From Stratiolaelaps scimitus (taxonomy: Eukaryota > Arthropoda > Arachnida > Mesostigmata > Laelapidae), in the NCBI GenBank assembly GCA_019614645.1, contig JABWDB010000001.1, forward strand, positions 3,038,001 to 3,102,000: a stretch of DNA of 64,000 nucleotides. The letters run 5' to 3'. This document shows, piece after piece, positions 10,290-24,600 of this stretch (positions are counted from its first letter, which is position 1; each line of letters starts with the position of its first letter). The position numbers were made by a program, and so were the translations under genes. The notes under the pieces were generated by a model, which saw nothing but the letters and a program-made list of their open reading frames with translations, was not told the origin of the DNA and made no database searches.

Positions 10290-13200
10290 GCACTGAAATT
10301 CAAATGTGTTAGACCAAGGCCGAGTCAGACGTTTTTCAAACGTATCACATATGTGCATAAGATGCTCGTGTCAACCTTCTTGAGACATCGATATGGAGGA
10401 GTTCATGATAAGTAATACATGGCTCAAATCCGTATTTCGAGGGAGACAACAACGTATTGCCGTGTTAGGTTATATATACATATATGATATAATGTATTCG
10501 TATGTATATATGTACCATAATACATCAAGATCTATAACGGCTATTTTACATTGCATACAACATAATACCATAGCTACAATGGAGCACGTTTACCGAAAAT
10601 GCTTTTCCTTTTGAACATTTGCGAATTCACTCAAATTCATACATACGCTAGTTGCTCCGAGAGCCGACCGCATCGAGGCCACTACAGATTACCTCCTATG
10701 TTTTTCGCTTTCAAAAAGTGAAATTCTCGTTTCGATTACGTTCAATCTAAGACACGCCGCCTCGACTGATCGGTGTTATGCCAACGTGTGTCGGCGTTTT
10801 TGCCCAATCTGTGCAAGCGTACCCTTTTCGTCTTGATCCGATTCTCTATAGTCGTCCACTCAACAACAAGAGCAGGAACAACAGCGGCAGTAGCAACAAC
10901 AACAACCAGAGGACGACAGAATAAGGTAGCGACCCTACACTTTCTGCATTACGAAACGTCGAGACACTTACGGGTCGGTCCTGCCCATCTGGGCGGGAGT
11001 TTGTTGGACTGAGTCCGAGGTGCGCTCTCTTCCTCTTCAGCGGACGAGGATTGAGGAGGATCGAGGTACAACGTAGTGTCCAGCCCTCGCTGTCAAGCGA
11101 CTGGACTGGTCGGGCGTGAGTTGAGCGTCCTGTTCAGTCCTGTTTCGGCAGGACCGTAAATCCCTGACGACATCGGATCCCCGCTACAAACGAGAAGAGA
11201 ATTGCAGTTGCTGACATCCTGAATGTTCTCCTGCGCCCTTCGTTGCCGAACGGAAGCCCAACCGAGGCAAGCCAAGGAGGGGACGTCACAACGGAGCCAG
11301 TCTCCGCCGCAGCAGCAGCACCAGCAGTGGCCGCAGTGGCCGCAGCTCCCAGAGAAGATATACGACAGCGCAGTCAGTGGGATAAGGATGGACAACAGTA
11401 GTGGAATCGGTCGCGCGATAGTGACAGCAAAACGGCAGCGGCAGCAGAGAGAGACGCGGAGGCGTAAAATAAGAACAAAAAGACTCAAGGGCGAGATGGG
11501 AGACGAAAAGAGGAACAAGAACTTGGGACGGAATTGTCCGTGTCCCAACGGCCGTTGGGCGGGTGGATTTCGCAGTCTGGAAATATCTGTGTGCGCGTGT
11601 GTGGCTGCGGGTGTATCTCTCCATGCGTCCGGGCATGTGTACGATATGTTGTAGCTACGAAAAAATAACGATAGAAGATAAAACACATGGCAGAAACTAT
11701 CTCTCGCCACCCCATTTACCTTCAAGAACAGACAGAGTGTGCTTTCGGGGATAGTGTCCCCCGGCCACTACTCACAGTGCTATGCAGTGGCAAATGACGA
11801 AATGCGCGCATATAGAAGAAAAAATCGTTAATTGTTGTAGTAGTAGTTGTAATAATAATATAAAAATACAAGATATTCTCCAGCAGGAACATATTATTAT
11901 ATGTTCCCGTCTAGGTCTATTACTAGATATGCATCATCGGGTAGGGGAGGTGGATAGATAGAGAGAGAGTGAGAGAGTGAGAGAAAGAAAGAAAGAAAGA
12001 GGAGACTGTGGGTGTGAATAGGAGAATTGATGCCGCTGTATATTAGCTAGTAGCTCTACCAAGAGAACGCAGGAGTCGTCCGTATCGGCCGTCTGATATC
12101 GTATATAATAATATGTATATCCGCCCCAAATAGGCTTGTCAACAAACTCGGAAATGGTTAAGTGTAATTGTTTCATGCAGTGCAACTGTTTGGCATGGCT
12201 GTACTGTGAACTGAACTATCAGGCCATCAGATCTCGAGCTTGGGAGCTCAAAGGGAAAGAGCGCCTTTGGCTAGATTCAGCGTGTGGGTGAATATACGAC
12301 GTAATCCAGGGGTCGTTCAAGCAACTCCGTCGTCTGATTTGTCAGTCATCTGTTGAAGGTGGTACACAAATTCTGCAAGGCAGCCTTGATTACACACACA
12401 CACACTCGCGAAAAAGACGTCGAGGCACACAAGAACAAAATGTCTCCTGAAAACGTCGCGTCGGCCTCGCTGACACCGGAGACGTCACCGTGGATCGCTA
12501 TAATTACTCTATGTTTCTTGTGCGTCCCAAACGCGGGTGCAATCACACCGCACTAATTTGGCCATTACATGCGGTGGTGGCCTTGGCGGATGACCCTGAC
12601 AGCGGATTGACACATTCTATTTGCCTTCAATAATTAATCTTTAATAAGAGAGAGCCACCCACGCTTACGACAGTCTGATTTTTATTGCATATGCGCAGAT
12701 GTTGTATCTGCAAGCAAAAACGCTGTCTTATAACTCCTTCCGTGTTTTGTCTGTGCGTGTGTGTGTGTGTGTGTGAATTCGAACGCAGAGAGGTGAAAGT
12801 TATTCAATTAGTTACCAAGTCGGTTGTATTAGAAATACGCTTAAATATATAACAGAATGTTCATCGCTGAGCAGATCACGTAAAATTCGATTGACTTAAC
12901 CCCATTCGAGTTCATCTCTTTGAGCATTCAATTCACACGCAACAACCGGAACCCACGCGGTGAACAATTCGGTGGGGGTGACGACTGTATATTCACTATT
13001 CGCTATTCATAGCAGAGATGCGTGACGGATGTCGTGCGACATTTAAGCAAGAGTTGTTGAACTGCGGAGCAAACCTGATGTGAATTATCAACATCCCTCA
13101 GAGGACGATCGAAAGATTCATCAGCCTCCACCATCGCATGCAAAACGCTTCCTTGTTTTAGGCTCGTATCACGCGCGGCGCGAGTATGTTTTTTCATAAT

Positions 13201-13620
13201 TCATGTTTAGCTCGAATTATGAGCTGTTGTGATGAACGAGGCCACAGTCATCAATCGCGTTGTGAAGTGTCCTTTTTTTTTCAGAGAGAGGAGGAAATTT
13301 TCTTTAAACGCACGGACACCACCGTCCTGCCATACGTGAAAGGTAAATTTGTTAATTGTTGATCTCGAGTTGCTTTCACTTTGCAGCACGTACACACGTG
13401 TGCGTCGTTACGAACTGGTGAAAATGTCATAGTGAGACACGCAGACACACAGCTTGGATAGCCTTGAAGGGCAACTGGTCCTTGACTTGAACGCGTTCTA
13501 TTTTAATGAGTTTGCATATTTCTAACAAGGTGAGATGATGATTATGATTATTATTATTATATCTGAGTATGGCTATTACATGGAGATCGAGCGCATATAA
13601 GAGACCCACCTCAAGTTTGA
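10290..13620. other. Unassigned DNA with GC-rich island and microsatellites
   Basis: A GC-rich island spans about 10750-11750 and includes CAA/CAG runs (10860-10910 and 11310-11350). Both strands are open there for more than 100 codons, as expected by chance at high GC, and no domain is recognisable. (GA)n and GAAA tracts lie at 11955-12002, (CA)n at 12391-12405 and (GT)n at 12753-12773. The island could be a promoter or 5' noncoding exon. Confidence 0.3.
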
Positions 13621-13638
13621 CTAGGTATACTTTTACTG

Positions 13639-13723
13639 AAGCAATGAAGTGTGTACGGTGGTAGTAGTGTGGCCTGAGATGAAAAGAGAGCTGAGGGTCA
13701 ACTATAAGATAAAAAAAAAAAAA
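13639..13723 (+). mobile_element. Short poly-A retroposon, family E
   Basis: About 85 bp ending in 14 A (13711-13724). It is flanked by near-matching direct repeats aggtatacttttactg (13623-13638) and aggtatcctttaactg (13724-13739), 14 of 16 identical. Just before the tail lies gagctgagggtcaact, matching cagctgagggtcagct ahead of the A-rich tail of the insert at 51776-51858. The pair therefore looks like one family. Confidence 0.55.
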
Positions 13724-13739
13724 AGGTATCCTTTAACTG

Positions 13740-14690
13740 CCTTACCGTGTCGAGGCCGGCGGATACACCTCAGATATCTACTAGGAGAATAATTACTTGT
13801 TTCTCTGCCCCTCCTACGCTCGATGTGCTCCCGCCTGCCGATGAGCAGGCCCGATCATGGGCCGTATGAAGGCCCATCATACGGAAATCTCAAAGTGCCT
13901 CATCATATCTTCGACTAATGTCTTATTTTTCCTTGCTTCATCTATTTATAAATCAACGTGCCGGACCATTATCGTCACATTTTTCACACAGCTTCCCAGC
14001 TGTAATTCAGGTGCCGTTCAACTGATCACCAATCGTCTATCTGCTCACTAAATTGTTGCGAAGAGGAGATACACCGCCTGGTGTCGAAACAAAGGCTAAT
14101 TGGGTAGCGACAGCGGGAGAGGCGGAACTGTGAACGTCATCACAACGACAGAGCGCCATACGCCACGCGACGAACCAGACCAAGGATCTGTGTGTGTCTC
14201 CCGCTCGTTTGCTTGTGGCCGTGGATTTGTCGATATCCGATCTTCTGGAGGCATTCAAGAGTATTTTGCAGAATGAACTGCTGAGCCTGCGACCCAACTG
14301 ATCATTACCAGCGCGCCCATGAAATAATCGCCAACGCTTCAGCTGCGGCCGCCTATGCTCTTTCATCCTCGTTACCAACCTAACGATCATCGGCGAAGGA
14401 GATCACGTAGAGTGTAATGACTGGACGAGTCGTCGTGTCCGAGAAAACTGGCGAGACAGAAACGTTATTCCCATTGTGATTATTATTATTATTATCATAT
14501 CTTTCTTTATTATTCCGGCTTCGCCGCGAGCGTCGATTTATTTTACCAAAGCACACAACCACGATTACAGTAGCGACGATGAACAGGGATAAACTCAATT
14601 AAATTCAAAATTGCCTGCGAGAAATAACGCACAGGAAGCTATAGTATAACCAATAGTCGAAAAAATCCTGAATTCAAACCGTCATATGAG
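13740..14690. other. Unassigned DNA
   Basis: There is an ATT microsatellite near 14477-14497 and a modest GC-rich patch with short frames on the minus strand. None is recognisable. Confidence 0.25.
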
Positions 14691-14699
14691 AGGGACAAT

Positions 14700-15030
14700 C
14701 TAGCAGTCTCCAATTATCGAATACGACACCCTAGCCCCTGTACGGGTAAACCCAAGATAGACCAACCCAAGCGTGATTAACGCGAACTCGATAAAGAACA
14801 CCCAAAGAAGGTCGCGTGCACCACCCATTGGGTCTGACCCGACGATGCTCCCCTCGAGGCTCTCAGGAAAAGTAAATCTTTCATACGGACCGGAGAACCA
14901 ATCGATTGATGAACTGTATACAATAAATAGTTGCGCTACAACTAGAAAATGAGCTTCTTCCAACAGGTGGGCCGGATGCACTACCCCGTCTCCACAGACG
15001 CAGTCTGGCTAGTCTTGTGAGACAGCCCAG
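14700..15030 (-). pseudogene. Possible non-LTR retrotransposon C-terminal fragment
   Basis: On the minus strand the open frame passes through PDCVCGDGVVHPAHLLEEAH, a Cys-x-Cys ... His arrangement like the zinc-binding tail that follows reverse transcriptase or RNase H in Jockey- and I-type LINEs. It then runs on with hydrophobic segments to a stop near 14700. A stop codon lies just upstream of the motif. No other LINE domain can be read nearby, so this would be a decayed 3' piece. The match is short and the call tentative. Confidence 0.3.
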
Positions 15031-15039
15031 ACCCTTCGG

Positions 15040-18000
15040 AGGGGGTCTTGGATACACAATATCAGCTACTCAGCAAGAGACGAAGACATAGATATTCCAA
15101 CGTGCGAACCGCTGGCCGTCAAAACATCTTCCCTTTTGGTCTAACTGTATCGACGAAGCCAAGACATAGGCAATCGCAGTATATGTACATCCAACCTGTA
15201 TCAATTCGTGAGGATTTTCCTGAGGCGATGACCAGCACTGGATCCTAGCTGAAGTATAAAACCGAATGGCACGAGGCTTCCTTTTGTCTGCGGCATAAAC
15301 GTATGGGACATACGTGTTTAGACCAAGGATGACATGCTCCGTATTCCATACACATTTGGAAAGTTATTGCATGTCACAATAACAGAAAGCCACCCCTCAC
15401 AAGCTATTGAAGTCTCGTACCGGCGGTGGCAAATAAAATGTGTCCATATCTAGGGTGTCAAAGATATCGAAGTTAGAAGCATTGTTGGTCCACGTCTCTT
15501 TGAAGTGCATACAATTGATGGATTGAATTTATTTATAAGCCGACCCAGTGGAACAGTGAGTTTTGCGAAACGCTCGCAGTTCTCAGTTCTACTGCAACAG
15601 TGTTATCATAATTTCACGAAATTGTTTAGTGCGGACCGCTGCCGTAGCAGATGAAGGCGGTGCGGTCTATGGCACCCTTTACTCGCCACGTACATAAAGG
15701 GAGACTCTCCCTTTATACGTAGAGAGGGAATTGGGAGGGACTCGTCGTGCTCTATGAGCTAACCACCGTCTGCAGCGTCGTGGAAACATCTTTATCTATC
15801 AGCCGATAGACGGTCGACGACGCGCACCGATGGCAGGGCCACAGCCCTAAAGAAATCAAAGCAGCACACTCAGTCTTGAGTAAGGTCTCGGCAATGGGTA
15901 AACGGCGTTCGAAACGGTTTCTTTAGAAGCATCGAACGGCACATGCTGCCAAACGCAGATTCCCGCGTTTGCTTGACAAGTGTGCTGCAGGTAATGGAAA
16001 CCTGGTCATAGCAGAGGAACGCGAAAAGCCATGCTTGCAGCATAAGCAGGAGAGTACGTACTTTTTTCCATGCGCAGAAGAGACTAGTTCTCAGTTGGTT
16101 TGTTTGATGGATGGTCCGCTTAGGCGTTGACGGTAGGCGAAGCTGATATGCCCTAAAGAAAAACTAGAGCCCTTGCAATTGGACGAAATTTGCTGATGAA
16201 CTAACGATACGTTAGCTACACTGCATTCTCCTGATTGGCCTGCCTTATCGTAGTTATTTTTTGTTGTCCACAAAATATTTTCGAGAAACTCCATCTTGGC
16301 CATCTTATTATAGTTGTCCAGAACAATTTTCTTTCTCATTGTATATTGCTCCTGGAGGACTAGAAATCATATACCTCGTAATTCGTACTCACACGCCACC
16401 GCTGCTCATGAGTGGCTTTACTATAACCGTTGACCTATTGAGGAAGTTATCCACACCTGGAGCTGCTTCGTATTACATGAGAATACAAAGGCACCAGACC
16501 AAATTACAAAGTCCGACATCCAGAAGCGGGCGGCATAATATAGAACAAGGTATACAATGTATAATCGGATAGTCGAAATCATTCCTAAACAGACAAAACA
16601 ATTACAGTGTGTGGAACTATTCGAGTTTTACAAAGCAACCTTCACCATCACCATCATCATTATGAGCATGAAATGCCCTCCTCCTTACAGCCAAGTCGTC
16701 GTGCCTACATCATATCTGTTGTTCTCCAGCCGGCCAACACCTCATATACTCAATGTCTGCCAGGGCACAAAAACACCGACACGAAATTCTCGTATATTGA
16801 AGGACACTTGCGTAAGAAGTGCTACCACACCTCTTCTGTTTTCCTGTTGTTCTTGTTGTCGGGCCGCGCCCCCACCGGGCCGCTGTTCTAACTACCACTG
16901 CCACCACTGGCAGACGTCGCCAATTGGCACGGCAACAGCTGCTGTGAACGTAAACACGCTTCCGTTGCTGTTGCTGCTGCTGCTACTGGGGCTCTGCCGC
17001 TCGTCTTCCTGAAGTAGCTATAAAATATAATAGACCAGGAGACCAAAGGGTGGGAAACAGGACGTCCTGGTGGTGATGGTGCCGGTGTTGGCGTCGGGGA
17101 CGGTCCCTTGTAGGAGAATAGACTCGAATAGAGTTATCAAGGGACGGGCTGTCCGCCCGCCTGCATAGAAGCCTGCATTCTATAACCAGTAGTAGCAGTA
17201 CTACAAGAACACCTAGGTCGAGGAGCAGAGGGGCCGTGAAGGGGGAGGAGGCAGCCGCTTGCATCTGCCTGCTTGCCCACCTACTATACGTAGTTGCTAT
17301 AACTAGCGGGGTGCGCTGGATGCTATAGGATTTTTTCCTGTTTTTACGCGCACGTGCAAGACGTTGTCGTTGCTGCAGGCTGTGACATCAACCCGGTGAC
17401 AGCATTGCTGAGAGGTTTTGCAGGCGACCCAGCAGCGGCAATAGAGCGCATGGTAGTATTATTACGAGAACGGTGGCTGTGGCCGCCTCAGTGGGAAACG
17501 CTCGCCAACAATAGAGAGTGGCCGGCAGCGGAAGCCAGGTAGGATAGGGCTGGTTTGCTGTTGCGGTTGATACCGCCACCAGCAGCTGTAGCCGTAGTCC
17601 CTTCGGGAGCTGTTCGATCGCCACCATTCGGCACTGGCGGGCGATAAATTTCGCTGAAATCTGTTTCCTACCAAAGATTCAAGAAAGCAGAGGACGTCTT
17701 TTTTGACCGGGTGCTTTTTCGAGTCAGGGAACTTTTCCCATTTTGCCAATCTGATACGGTTTTCGCTGAGCTGATTTGTTTTCTTCTTCTTATATTTGCT
17801 GTACTATTATATGAATTATTATTGATCAATTATATTAATTATATTAGTGAATGGTGACGAATTCGTTGATCTGGTTTTTCTTATAAGCGCCCTAGCGAAG
17901 TAAGTTGTACTGCAATACACGTTTATTATTCGAAGGCAATCTCTAGATGTAGGCTTAAACTTCTAATATCACTTTATACCCTCGTATTTCGAATATTCTA

Positions 18001-18640
18001 CATATGTTTAGGCCAGGCTTTCTCACAAGTAGAGGAAATTTGACTTTCTGTACCACGACCGTTGTGCAAATGTGACCGCCAACCAATCGCTGTTAGCGGT
18101 CGAATTCACAATCGGGCAGTTGCTCATGCAAAGTGAATACATGAATGTGCCTCACGTTTATTGTGGAAATCATTGAGACGAATTACATCCTTCCCCTGCT
18201 CTTCCTCGAAACGTACTGGTCGTTATCGATCAGTGGCTACTATTCGCGTTGCATATGCGTGTCCAGTGTTCGAGGTGACTGTCCTTCTAGTATTGGCAAT
18301 AATAAGTGCTTCCGGTTCAAAGTTGACGTCTCTGAGCAGATTAGTTCATTGACTGGCTGTTATGTGTAAACGGGAACGTTAGCGTACTTTGCCCTTAGAA
18401 TGAACACCCACAACATAGTGCCAAAGGCTAATAGAGCTTTGTAGCGAAGTTGTCGTTCACAAATCCTCTCTGAGTGTGATAGAATAGACTTTACCGTTAT
18501 TTCCACCCTACACAAAGTGACAGCGGCGTTCTCTTCGTCTTCACGCTCGACGACAAGCCAAACAGCGCGTTTAAGTATTTACGTGTACATACAAAAAAAA
18601 GACAAGTGTCAAGATATGGTTATTTTCCTAGATGTATTAT
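15040..18640. other. Unassigned DNA with hairpin and GC-rich island
   Basis: A strong palindrome lies at 15694-15716. On the minus strand an ATG at 16339 opens 82 codons (MRKKIVLDNYNKMAKMEFLE start) without a recognisable family. From about 16600 to 17750 the sequence is GC-richer with CTG/CCA trinucleotide runs and chance frames on both strands. The rest shows nothing. Confidence 0.3.
15694..15716. repeat. Perfect 11-bp palindrome with 1-nt spacer
   Basis: ataaagggaga and tctccctttat flank a single c. Outer bases cgtac and acgtag extend the symmetry imperfectly. It could form a cruciform or act as a dimeric binding site. No adjacent gene is known. Confidence 0.7.
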
Positions 18641-18650
18641 GCCTAACCTT

Positions 18651-18676
18651 CCGGGGCTGACTCACAGCCAACATTA
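18651..18676 (-). repeat. SINE family B 3' hairpin fragment
   Basis: On the minus strand this reads taatgttggctgtgagtcag then ccccgg. It has the same hairpin as 25163-25180 and its downstream bases resemble 54078. No tRNA-like head is seen upstream, so only the 3' end was copied or preserved. Confidence 0.5.
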
Positions 18677-18679
18677 CTT

Positions 18680-21600
18680 GCCCTAAGCGAAATCAACGAT
18701 CTCGAAATGTAAATGATACAATAACGATCATGATTGAGTGTACGTCGAAATGTTGTGTAAGTCGAAACAAGGAAATCGTCTGACGTGACGCTAACCGCGA
18801 CCTATTCAAATGTCTACAAAATATCGCTAAAACAACGCCTAGCCAACCAGCATTACGAAACCATAGACGTTTCGATAGACCCTTATCTCGGTATATGGCC
18901 TAGTTGAATGTAATGTTCAAAGTATGTCGAACCCATAAACGAGTCCGTCGTTTACGAAGACATCTAATTTAATTAAGCAGTTTGCGGAGTCCCAAACGTC
19001 TAACCACAACAACGTTTTGGCTATCAAACGGGTCAAGGCAGCGGCAACGGTAAAGCGCTCCCGGCGAATCACCACCTGTTAACGTGGTAGCGCCACTGGC
19101 TGATACATCTCCTCGCGTGAAACTGTTCCATGTGTCTAGTTGCGTGGAATATGGTTTATGAGCTGGCGTAGCTAACGTCGCGTGAGCTACGTTGGAAGAT
19201 CTGCTACAATCGAGTGCTGACAGCAGATTTGTAGGGATAACCCCTTGAACTTGTAAGTGTGAATGGCAATCATAAGCGTTTGAAAAATGTTCCACATTTT
19301 TGACTCACATACAATATACAGCCACCGACGAATGGTAAGAACGAACAACCACGTTTAATTAATAAAACTAATATTATCATTATGATGAATAATTAGTAGA
19401 ATGATAGTTATCATTAATAATTACGCTCCATGTAAACCAGAATAGAATTCGATTCTACTTAAATATTTTTGAATAAAGCTCTTGGAAGATTATGGGGCGA
19501 GATGGGACAGGTCTTTATTTAGAAAGCGATCGTTGCTATTCGAAATGAATGTTATCCAACAGGCATCATTCTTGAGAAATACGTAGTTTAGAAATTCGGC
19601 GTCATTTTAATTCTGTAAAGCGATTGCCAGGGGCCACTGAATTGTAGGGAGCAAGACGGAGACCCAGGAAGCATTTCTATAATGCTTAGTAAAAACGACA
19701 GTATGAATGCAATGATTTTGCTGTCATGGTTTTTTACTAATCAATGAATTTACAACAATAATTATATTTACATCTTATAACTAAATATTGTTGTAGTGGT
19801 ATTTGGTCGTTGAGTGATTTCTCTTGTTTCTCTTATTTGGGCGTATTTTCTTCTCTTCCTACCACAAAGAATTAGTGTATGGATTAACCTTAGCTGTCGT
19901 AAAGGGTTAAGGCCATCTTCCCCAATGTATAATATAATGCCTAAATACATCCAAACATAAGTAGCCTACGTGGGCAAGTGTTTCAGCTTATATTTGCTTA
20001 GCGAAGTGTGTTAATTACTCAAATACTTTGACCAAATCAAATACTGTGTTGGGACTTGACGTCATAATTGACCTGTAGGAAAACTGAAATGGATTGACTT
20101 GGAACATGGGGCCATTTCGTATTCCAGAGAAGTTTAGGCGTTGAGTGTATATCGAGCTCTGAGTCTGAGACGATGTGGCAGTTATCGGATTTATAGATCG
20201 CTGCACCTATTTGAGAATGTTAAATTGGAGGGATAACGGGAAGCAGAGCAGACAGTGCACCACGAGTGGAAACCTGTCATACGAACTTCCATTACACAAA
20301 TCCCCACCTCGATGCGTGCAAGACAGGGATTCTATTGATGAATAGCAAGTGACGAATCCACAGTCTCTGCCTGTGTCACTTTGGTGACGAGGCGCCGAGA
20401 ACCGGATGAAACACTGGCCTAGATAGTCACTCTCGGAAGGTATCTATTTATTTTACGTAGCTGGTCCTACAATGACCTTCACGATAAAGGGGGCGTCATG
20501 CTGCTGCTTGATAAAAACAGCTGAAGCTATCTATTTCTGAAACATATCTATGTATTCAAATCCGAAAACTATTCACTTATATTTACTACACACCCGGTAT
20601 AGTGCGCTCGCTCAGTTCGCTAAGGTATTATTTATTAGCTATTGTATTAGAACACATATATTCGCTATCTATAATAGAATACGTTGGACGTTTCGCCTTG
20701 AAAAACAGTTCAGTTAGCCGAGTACCAGCAGAGCACCTCGGGGCATTCTACAGGTGATTTCTGTCAAGTACAAGTTTCGAAAGATCTCACTTTTGTCGTA
20801 ACTACTTCCGTAGTACGCAGTCCTGGAATACGGCACATATTGTTTTGCATTTCAAATCACTCTTGCTAAACGTTACGAAATACAATACACGTAGGCTTTA
20901 AAGATCGACACTTTTGTGCTTGACGGAAACAGTCGTGGCGATCCCTTGCGGCGAAAATATTTACATGAACCGGTTGAGGCGATAGCCAGTGGTGGGTTGA
21001 ACGATGCAAGCGGCGAGAATCTTGACAAACGGCAGATAACGGTTCAGATAACGTAATTCTGTGGCACAGTTCTCCAGAAAATAAGAGATATCGGGTTCGA
21101 TTCAACAGTCGCACTTGCTCTCGTGTTTTGGACTGAACATGCTCAAGATATTAATACCAAATTGCTGAAATACAAAATACATCTGGCTAGATGGCCTTCA
21201 CTATAGATATCGTTACTGCCGAAATAATCATCATTGGCGTATAACCCGAATTTCAAGCAGAAAAAAATATATACATATATAAAAGTATCGTAGAAGAGTA
21301 TAGGTGGTCTCCAACCAACTTGTTAACAATTATGCACCCGATAGGCTTGCTCTGGTTTCGGTAAAGTGCTGTAGTGCGAAGGCTAGCTTCTGTCTGTCGT
21401 AAATACGATATGTAGTGAAATCTGTCTTCTTCAATCGGTTCAGACTGTGCTCATATAAATAATGGGTGTTACAACACGTCGTTATTTTCGTTATGACAAA
21501 ATTCGGCGTTTGCAAAGCCAACTACGATGGGCGAAGCTGACACGGCTAGCTATTTCGTCGTTTAAGCCTATTAGCCTTGCCGGCAACTGATTTCTGCAAT

Positions 21601-24600
21601 GATTGTCTTATGTGTCGCAATGTCAAACACCTTTCGTAAAATTACAGTCAGACCTGGCAAATGCCCATTCGGTCTTGCTGCCCATTTTGTCCCTATCTAC
21701 AGAGCGAAATAATGTGCGCAAAAAGTAAAAAAAAAACCCTCTTTAAATGGTGATTTCCGAATAGATTGCTAAGTCAAAACGCATTCGCATTTAACCTACA
21801 TAACTAGTCCTGTGCAGTAATGACATAATGGTGTTCTCTGTTTACCGAAAACGTGTCCTGTATTTTCTCCCGGAGCTGGTAATCCCGTTGCTTGCGGAAC
21901 GGTGTCTGTGGTTTGTATTAAACTGCTGTGTGTGCTTGTCTTTTATGAGGGACATTGACATCAAACTCGCTGAATTCAACAAATCAATAATCGCTCGAAT
22001 CAAGAGTAATCACAGGCGTAGTACAGAAAAAAAACATTATGTTTTCGAGCACCCACGCAAAAGGTTCATAACGCTGTGGCTTGAAACAACGAAAAAAAGA
22101 TGGAATGATCACTAGGAGCGAGGAATGGAAAGGCATTCACTAGGGTCGAATCTTGCGATTTATAAAATAAACAATCTCGATGTTCATAAATGATGTCAAC
22201 AGGTCGTTAGCTGAAAATCCATTGGTAGCGAGCATCAAACGCACATATAACCCCGAGTTCGCGCACCGCACCTGATCGGGTAACCCAAAATCTCGACATG
22301 TCTGTCACAGTGAAAGTTGCTCGCTCCGCACGGCTAACCGCTCATCTCCTCACTCAATGAAAGTACAAATGTTCGGCACCGACCAGTTTCCCCGGGAGGG
22401 ATATAAAGACAAAGGCGTTTCTCGCCACAGATGCGCCCGCCTATTCTCATGTAGTCCAGTCGGCTGCTGTTGGTAACAACCAAAATGACACTAACCCGAA
22501 CGACAGAAGCGGCTACAGCATCGAGCGAGCTAGCGAGCGAGCAAGAAAATGGCATAGGATAATCTCTAAAACTCAACAGCAATAGAGATGTTACTCCGTC
22601 ACAACAGGCGGCTGCATCACCACACACTGCTGGCAGTGCCTGCCAACAATCAGCCTATTCATTTGCACGTCTAGTCAATGTCACCTCACTTTTAGCGATG
22701 ACGGCAACATCTGCGAATAGCAACAATGGGGATAACGACGCATTGTAGACCTTTTATCTGGAAAGTTCGTCGTGAAAGGCCTAATTGCTGCTGCATCGCT
22801 GTCGTTTGTGTCCTCAAGACGGAGCTCAGTAGGTGACTTTCCCTTTTCAGATTCAGAAAGGTGCCACCAAACATGCGCCACTCAGTAGAGTTAGTTGTTA
22901 CAGCCGTGCCAACGCTGTGCCCTTTTCGACAGATGGAAATCGCCACCACCACCACCAGCATCCATACATGCATCAATGACACGTGCATGAATGCGGCAGC
23001 TAGGGTCTGGAAACGAGCTAAAACAGCCTTTCTGTACTTTGTCAAAATGCTATTTCGTAAACGTATATGTATTATATACATACTATAATAAATATTACTA
23101 TACAATTTTATTGCATGTCGTATACTGATAATTATTGCCAATTAGTAAAAAGGGCCGCACGCGCGCAGTGTGATAAATTTGAAGTGAGAAATACCGGGTA
23201 CATCTGGTACATACATGATGCACAAAATATCCGTTGTACGCATGAAAATAGCAGGTACACTTCGTCGCTAATTAATAACAATTCTCTTTCATATATATAT
23301 TCTACCTCGACGTGTTATTTCCGACAATTGGTCTGAAGGAAATTCTCAAGCGCCTGAAGGTTAGTCGCCAGAGAACATCGTCGTTCTTTATTTCGATCTG
23401 GCCGTGTACAGCACAGCTCTAAGTACTCGCGACGCGAGCCGGCCAGCTCCAACCGACGGCGACAGAGGGTGATTTTGAGATTCTGACAGGATCTGATAAA
23501 TAAACATCGTAATCCTACCGATAGATCGGTTGTGTTGTTGCTATTCGCGAAGCTTCGCTCCCTAGTCCTTGTCTAGCTGGATCGCCCTCCCGCTTGGTTG
23601 GATGATCCTCGTGCGAGCCCTCCGAATGTTTCTCTGACTGCAGTGTTCCGCACGCCCAACTCGTGCATAAAACACGCCGACTCGTCACTGTCCGAACTGA
23701 AACGAACGAAGCGATCGCAGGAGCGGGATGGAGGCGGCTGCTGCAGCAGCAGCAGCAACAACAGTAGCATTCGGCGGCTGCAACAACAACGAGAATGGAC
23801 ACAACAAGGGCAGGAGTGACAACCATGTAATCAGCCTCGCTTTTAGCAGAGCGACGACGCTGATCACTGTCAATCTCTCTCTATCGGCGAAGGACTGGAA
23901 CTGAAAATGGCTCGCATAGGCCCGAAAGGATGTAGGATCGTGTCGGACTCGGAGCATGTTTCCGTCGATGTGCATACGCTCGTGCCCGTTATTGTGGGAA
24001 TGTAGATACGGTAGTGATTCAGGTAGTGCTTTTGTGCCAGTATGTTGTTTTCTTCTATATAATATCAATACGAAATGCGATCGGTAGCGAACAGTAGGGT
24101 CTGAATCGAAATTGATGCTATAAATAGCCCTGCTACAGCTATGGGATATATCTTTAACTCGTGGTGGTACTAATGTGGAAACAGATCGGCGATGACGCAC
24201 TCGTTTGTCGAAAAGAGAAGTATATACACATATAGATCATCTATCAAGATCTGATCCTCGTCAAGATTCATCATCATTGCTGCTGAAATATTGACATTGC
24301 AGATGGGTTTCCTTAGTGCATTAGTTGAAGGATGCTACGGTGCTACCAGCGTTATTATTATTATTATTACTATTACTATTATTATCATAATAGCCCTGTA
24401 ATACTGAGCGCTGCATCTCTCACAAGATGAGCTCTGGGTGAATCCGCATCTTCAACGCGTCTGTGTTACAACACCATAACTAAATGCAACTGCTTTTGCT
24501 AAGCTTGCTCTCTGTCCATGCAACACCATTCATTGTAAAACATTTACCGTGAAATAGTTTAGCTGGCCGATCGTATTGATTGAGTCCCGACCAGTTACTT

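Noticed and set aside
11093..11725. A 210-codon minus-strand frame with hydrophobic and Cys-rich stretches
   Set aside because: The Cys run comes from a CAG repeat read in antisense and the plus strand is open for 143 codons. No recognisable family.
16557..17012. A 151-codon plus-strand frame ending in a leucine run
   Set aside because: The leucine run is a CTG repeat, two other frames overlap it, and no domain is visible.
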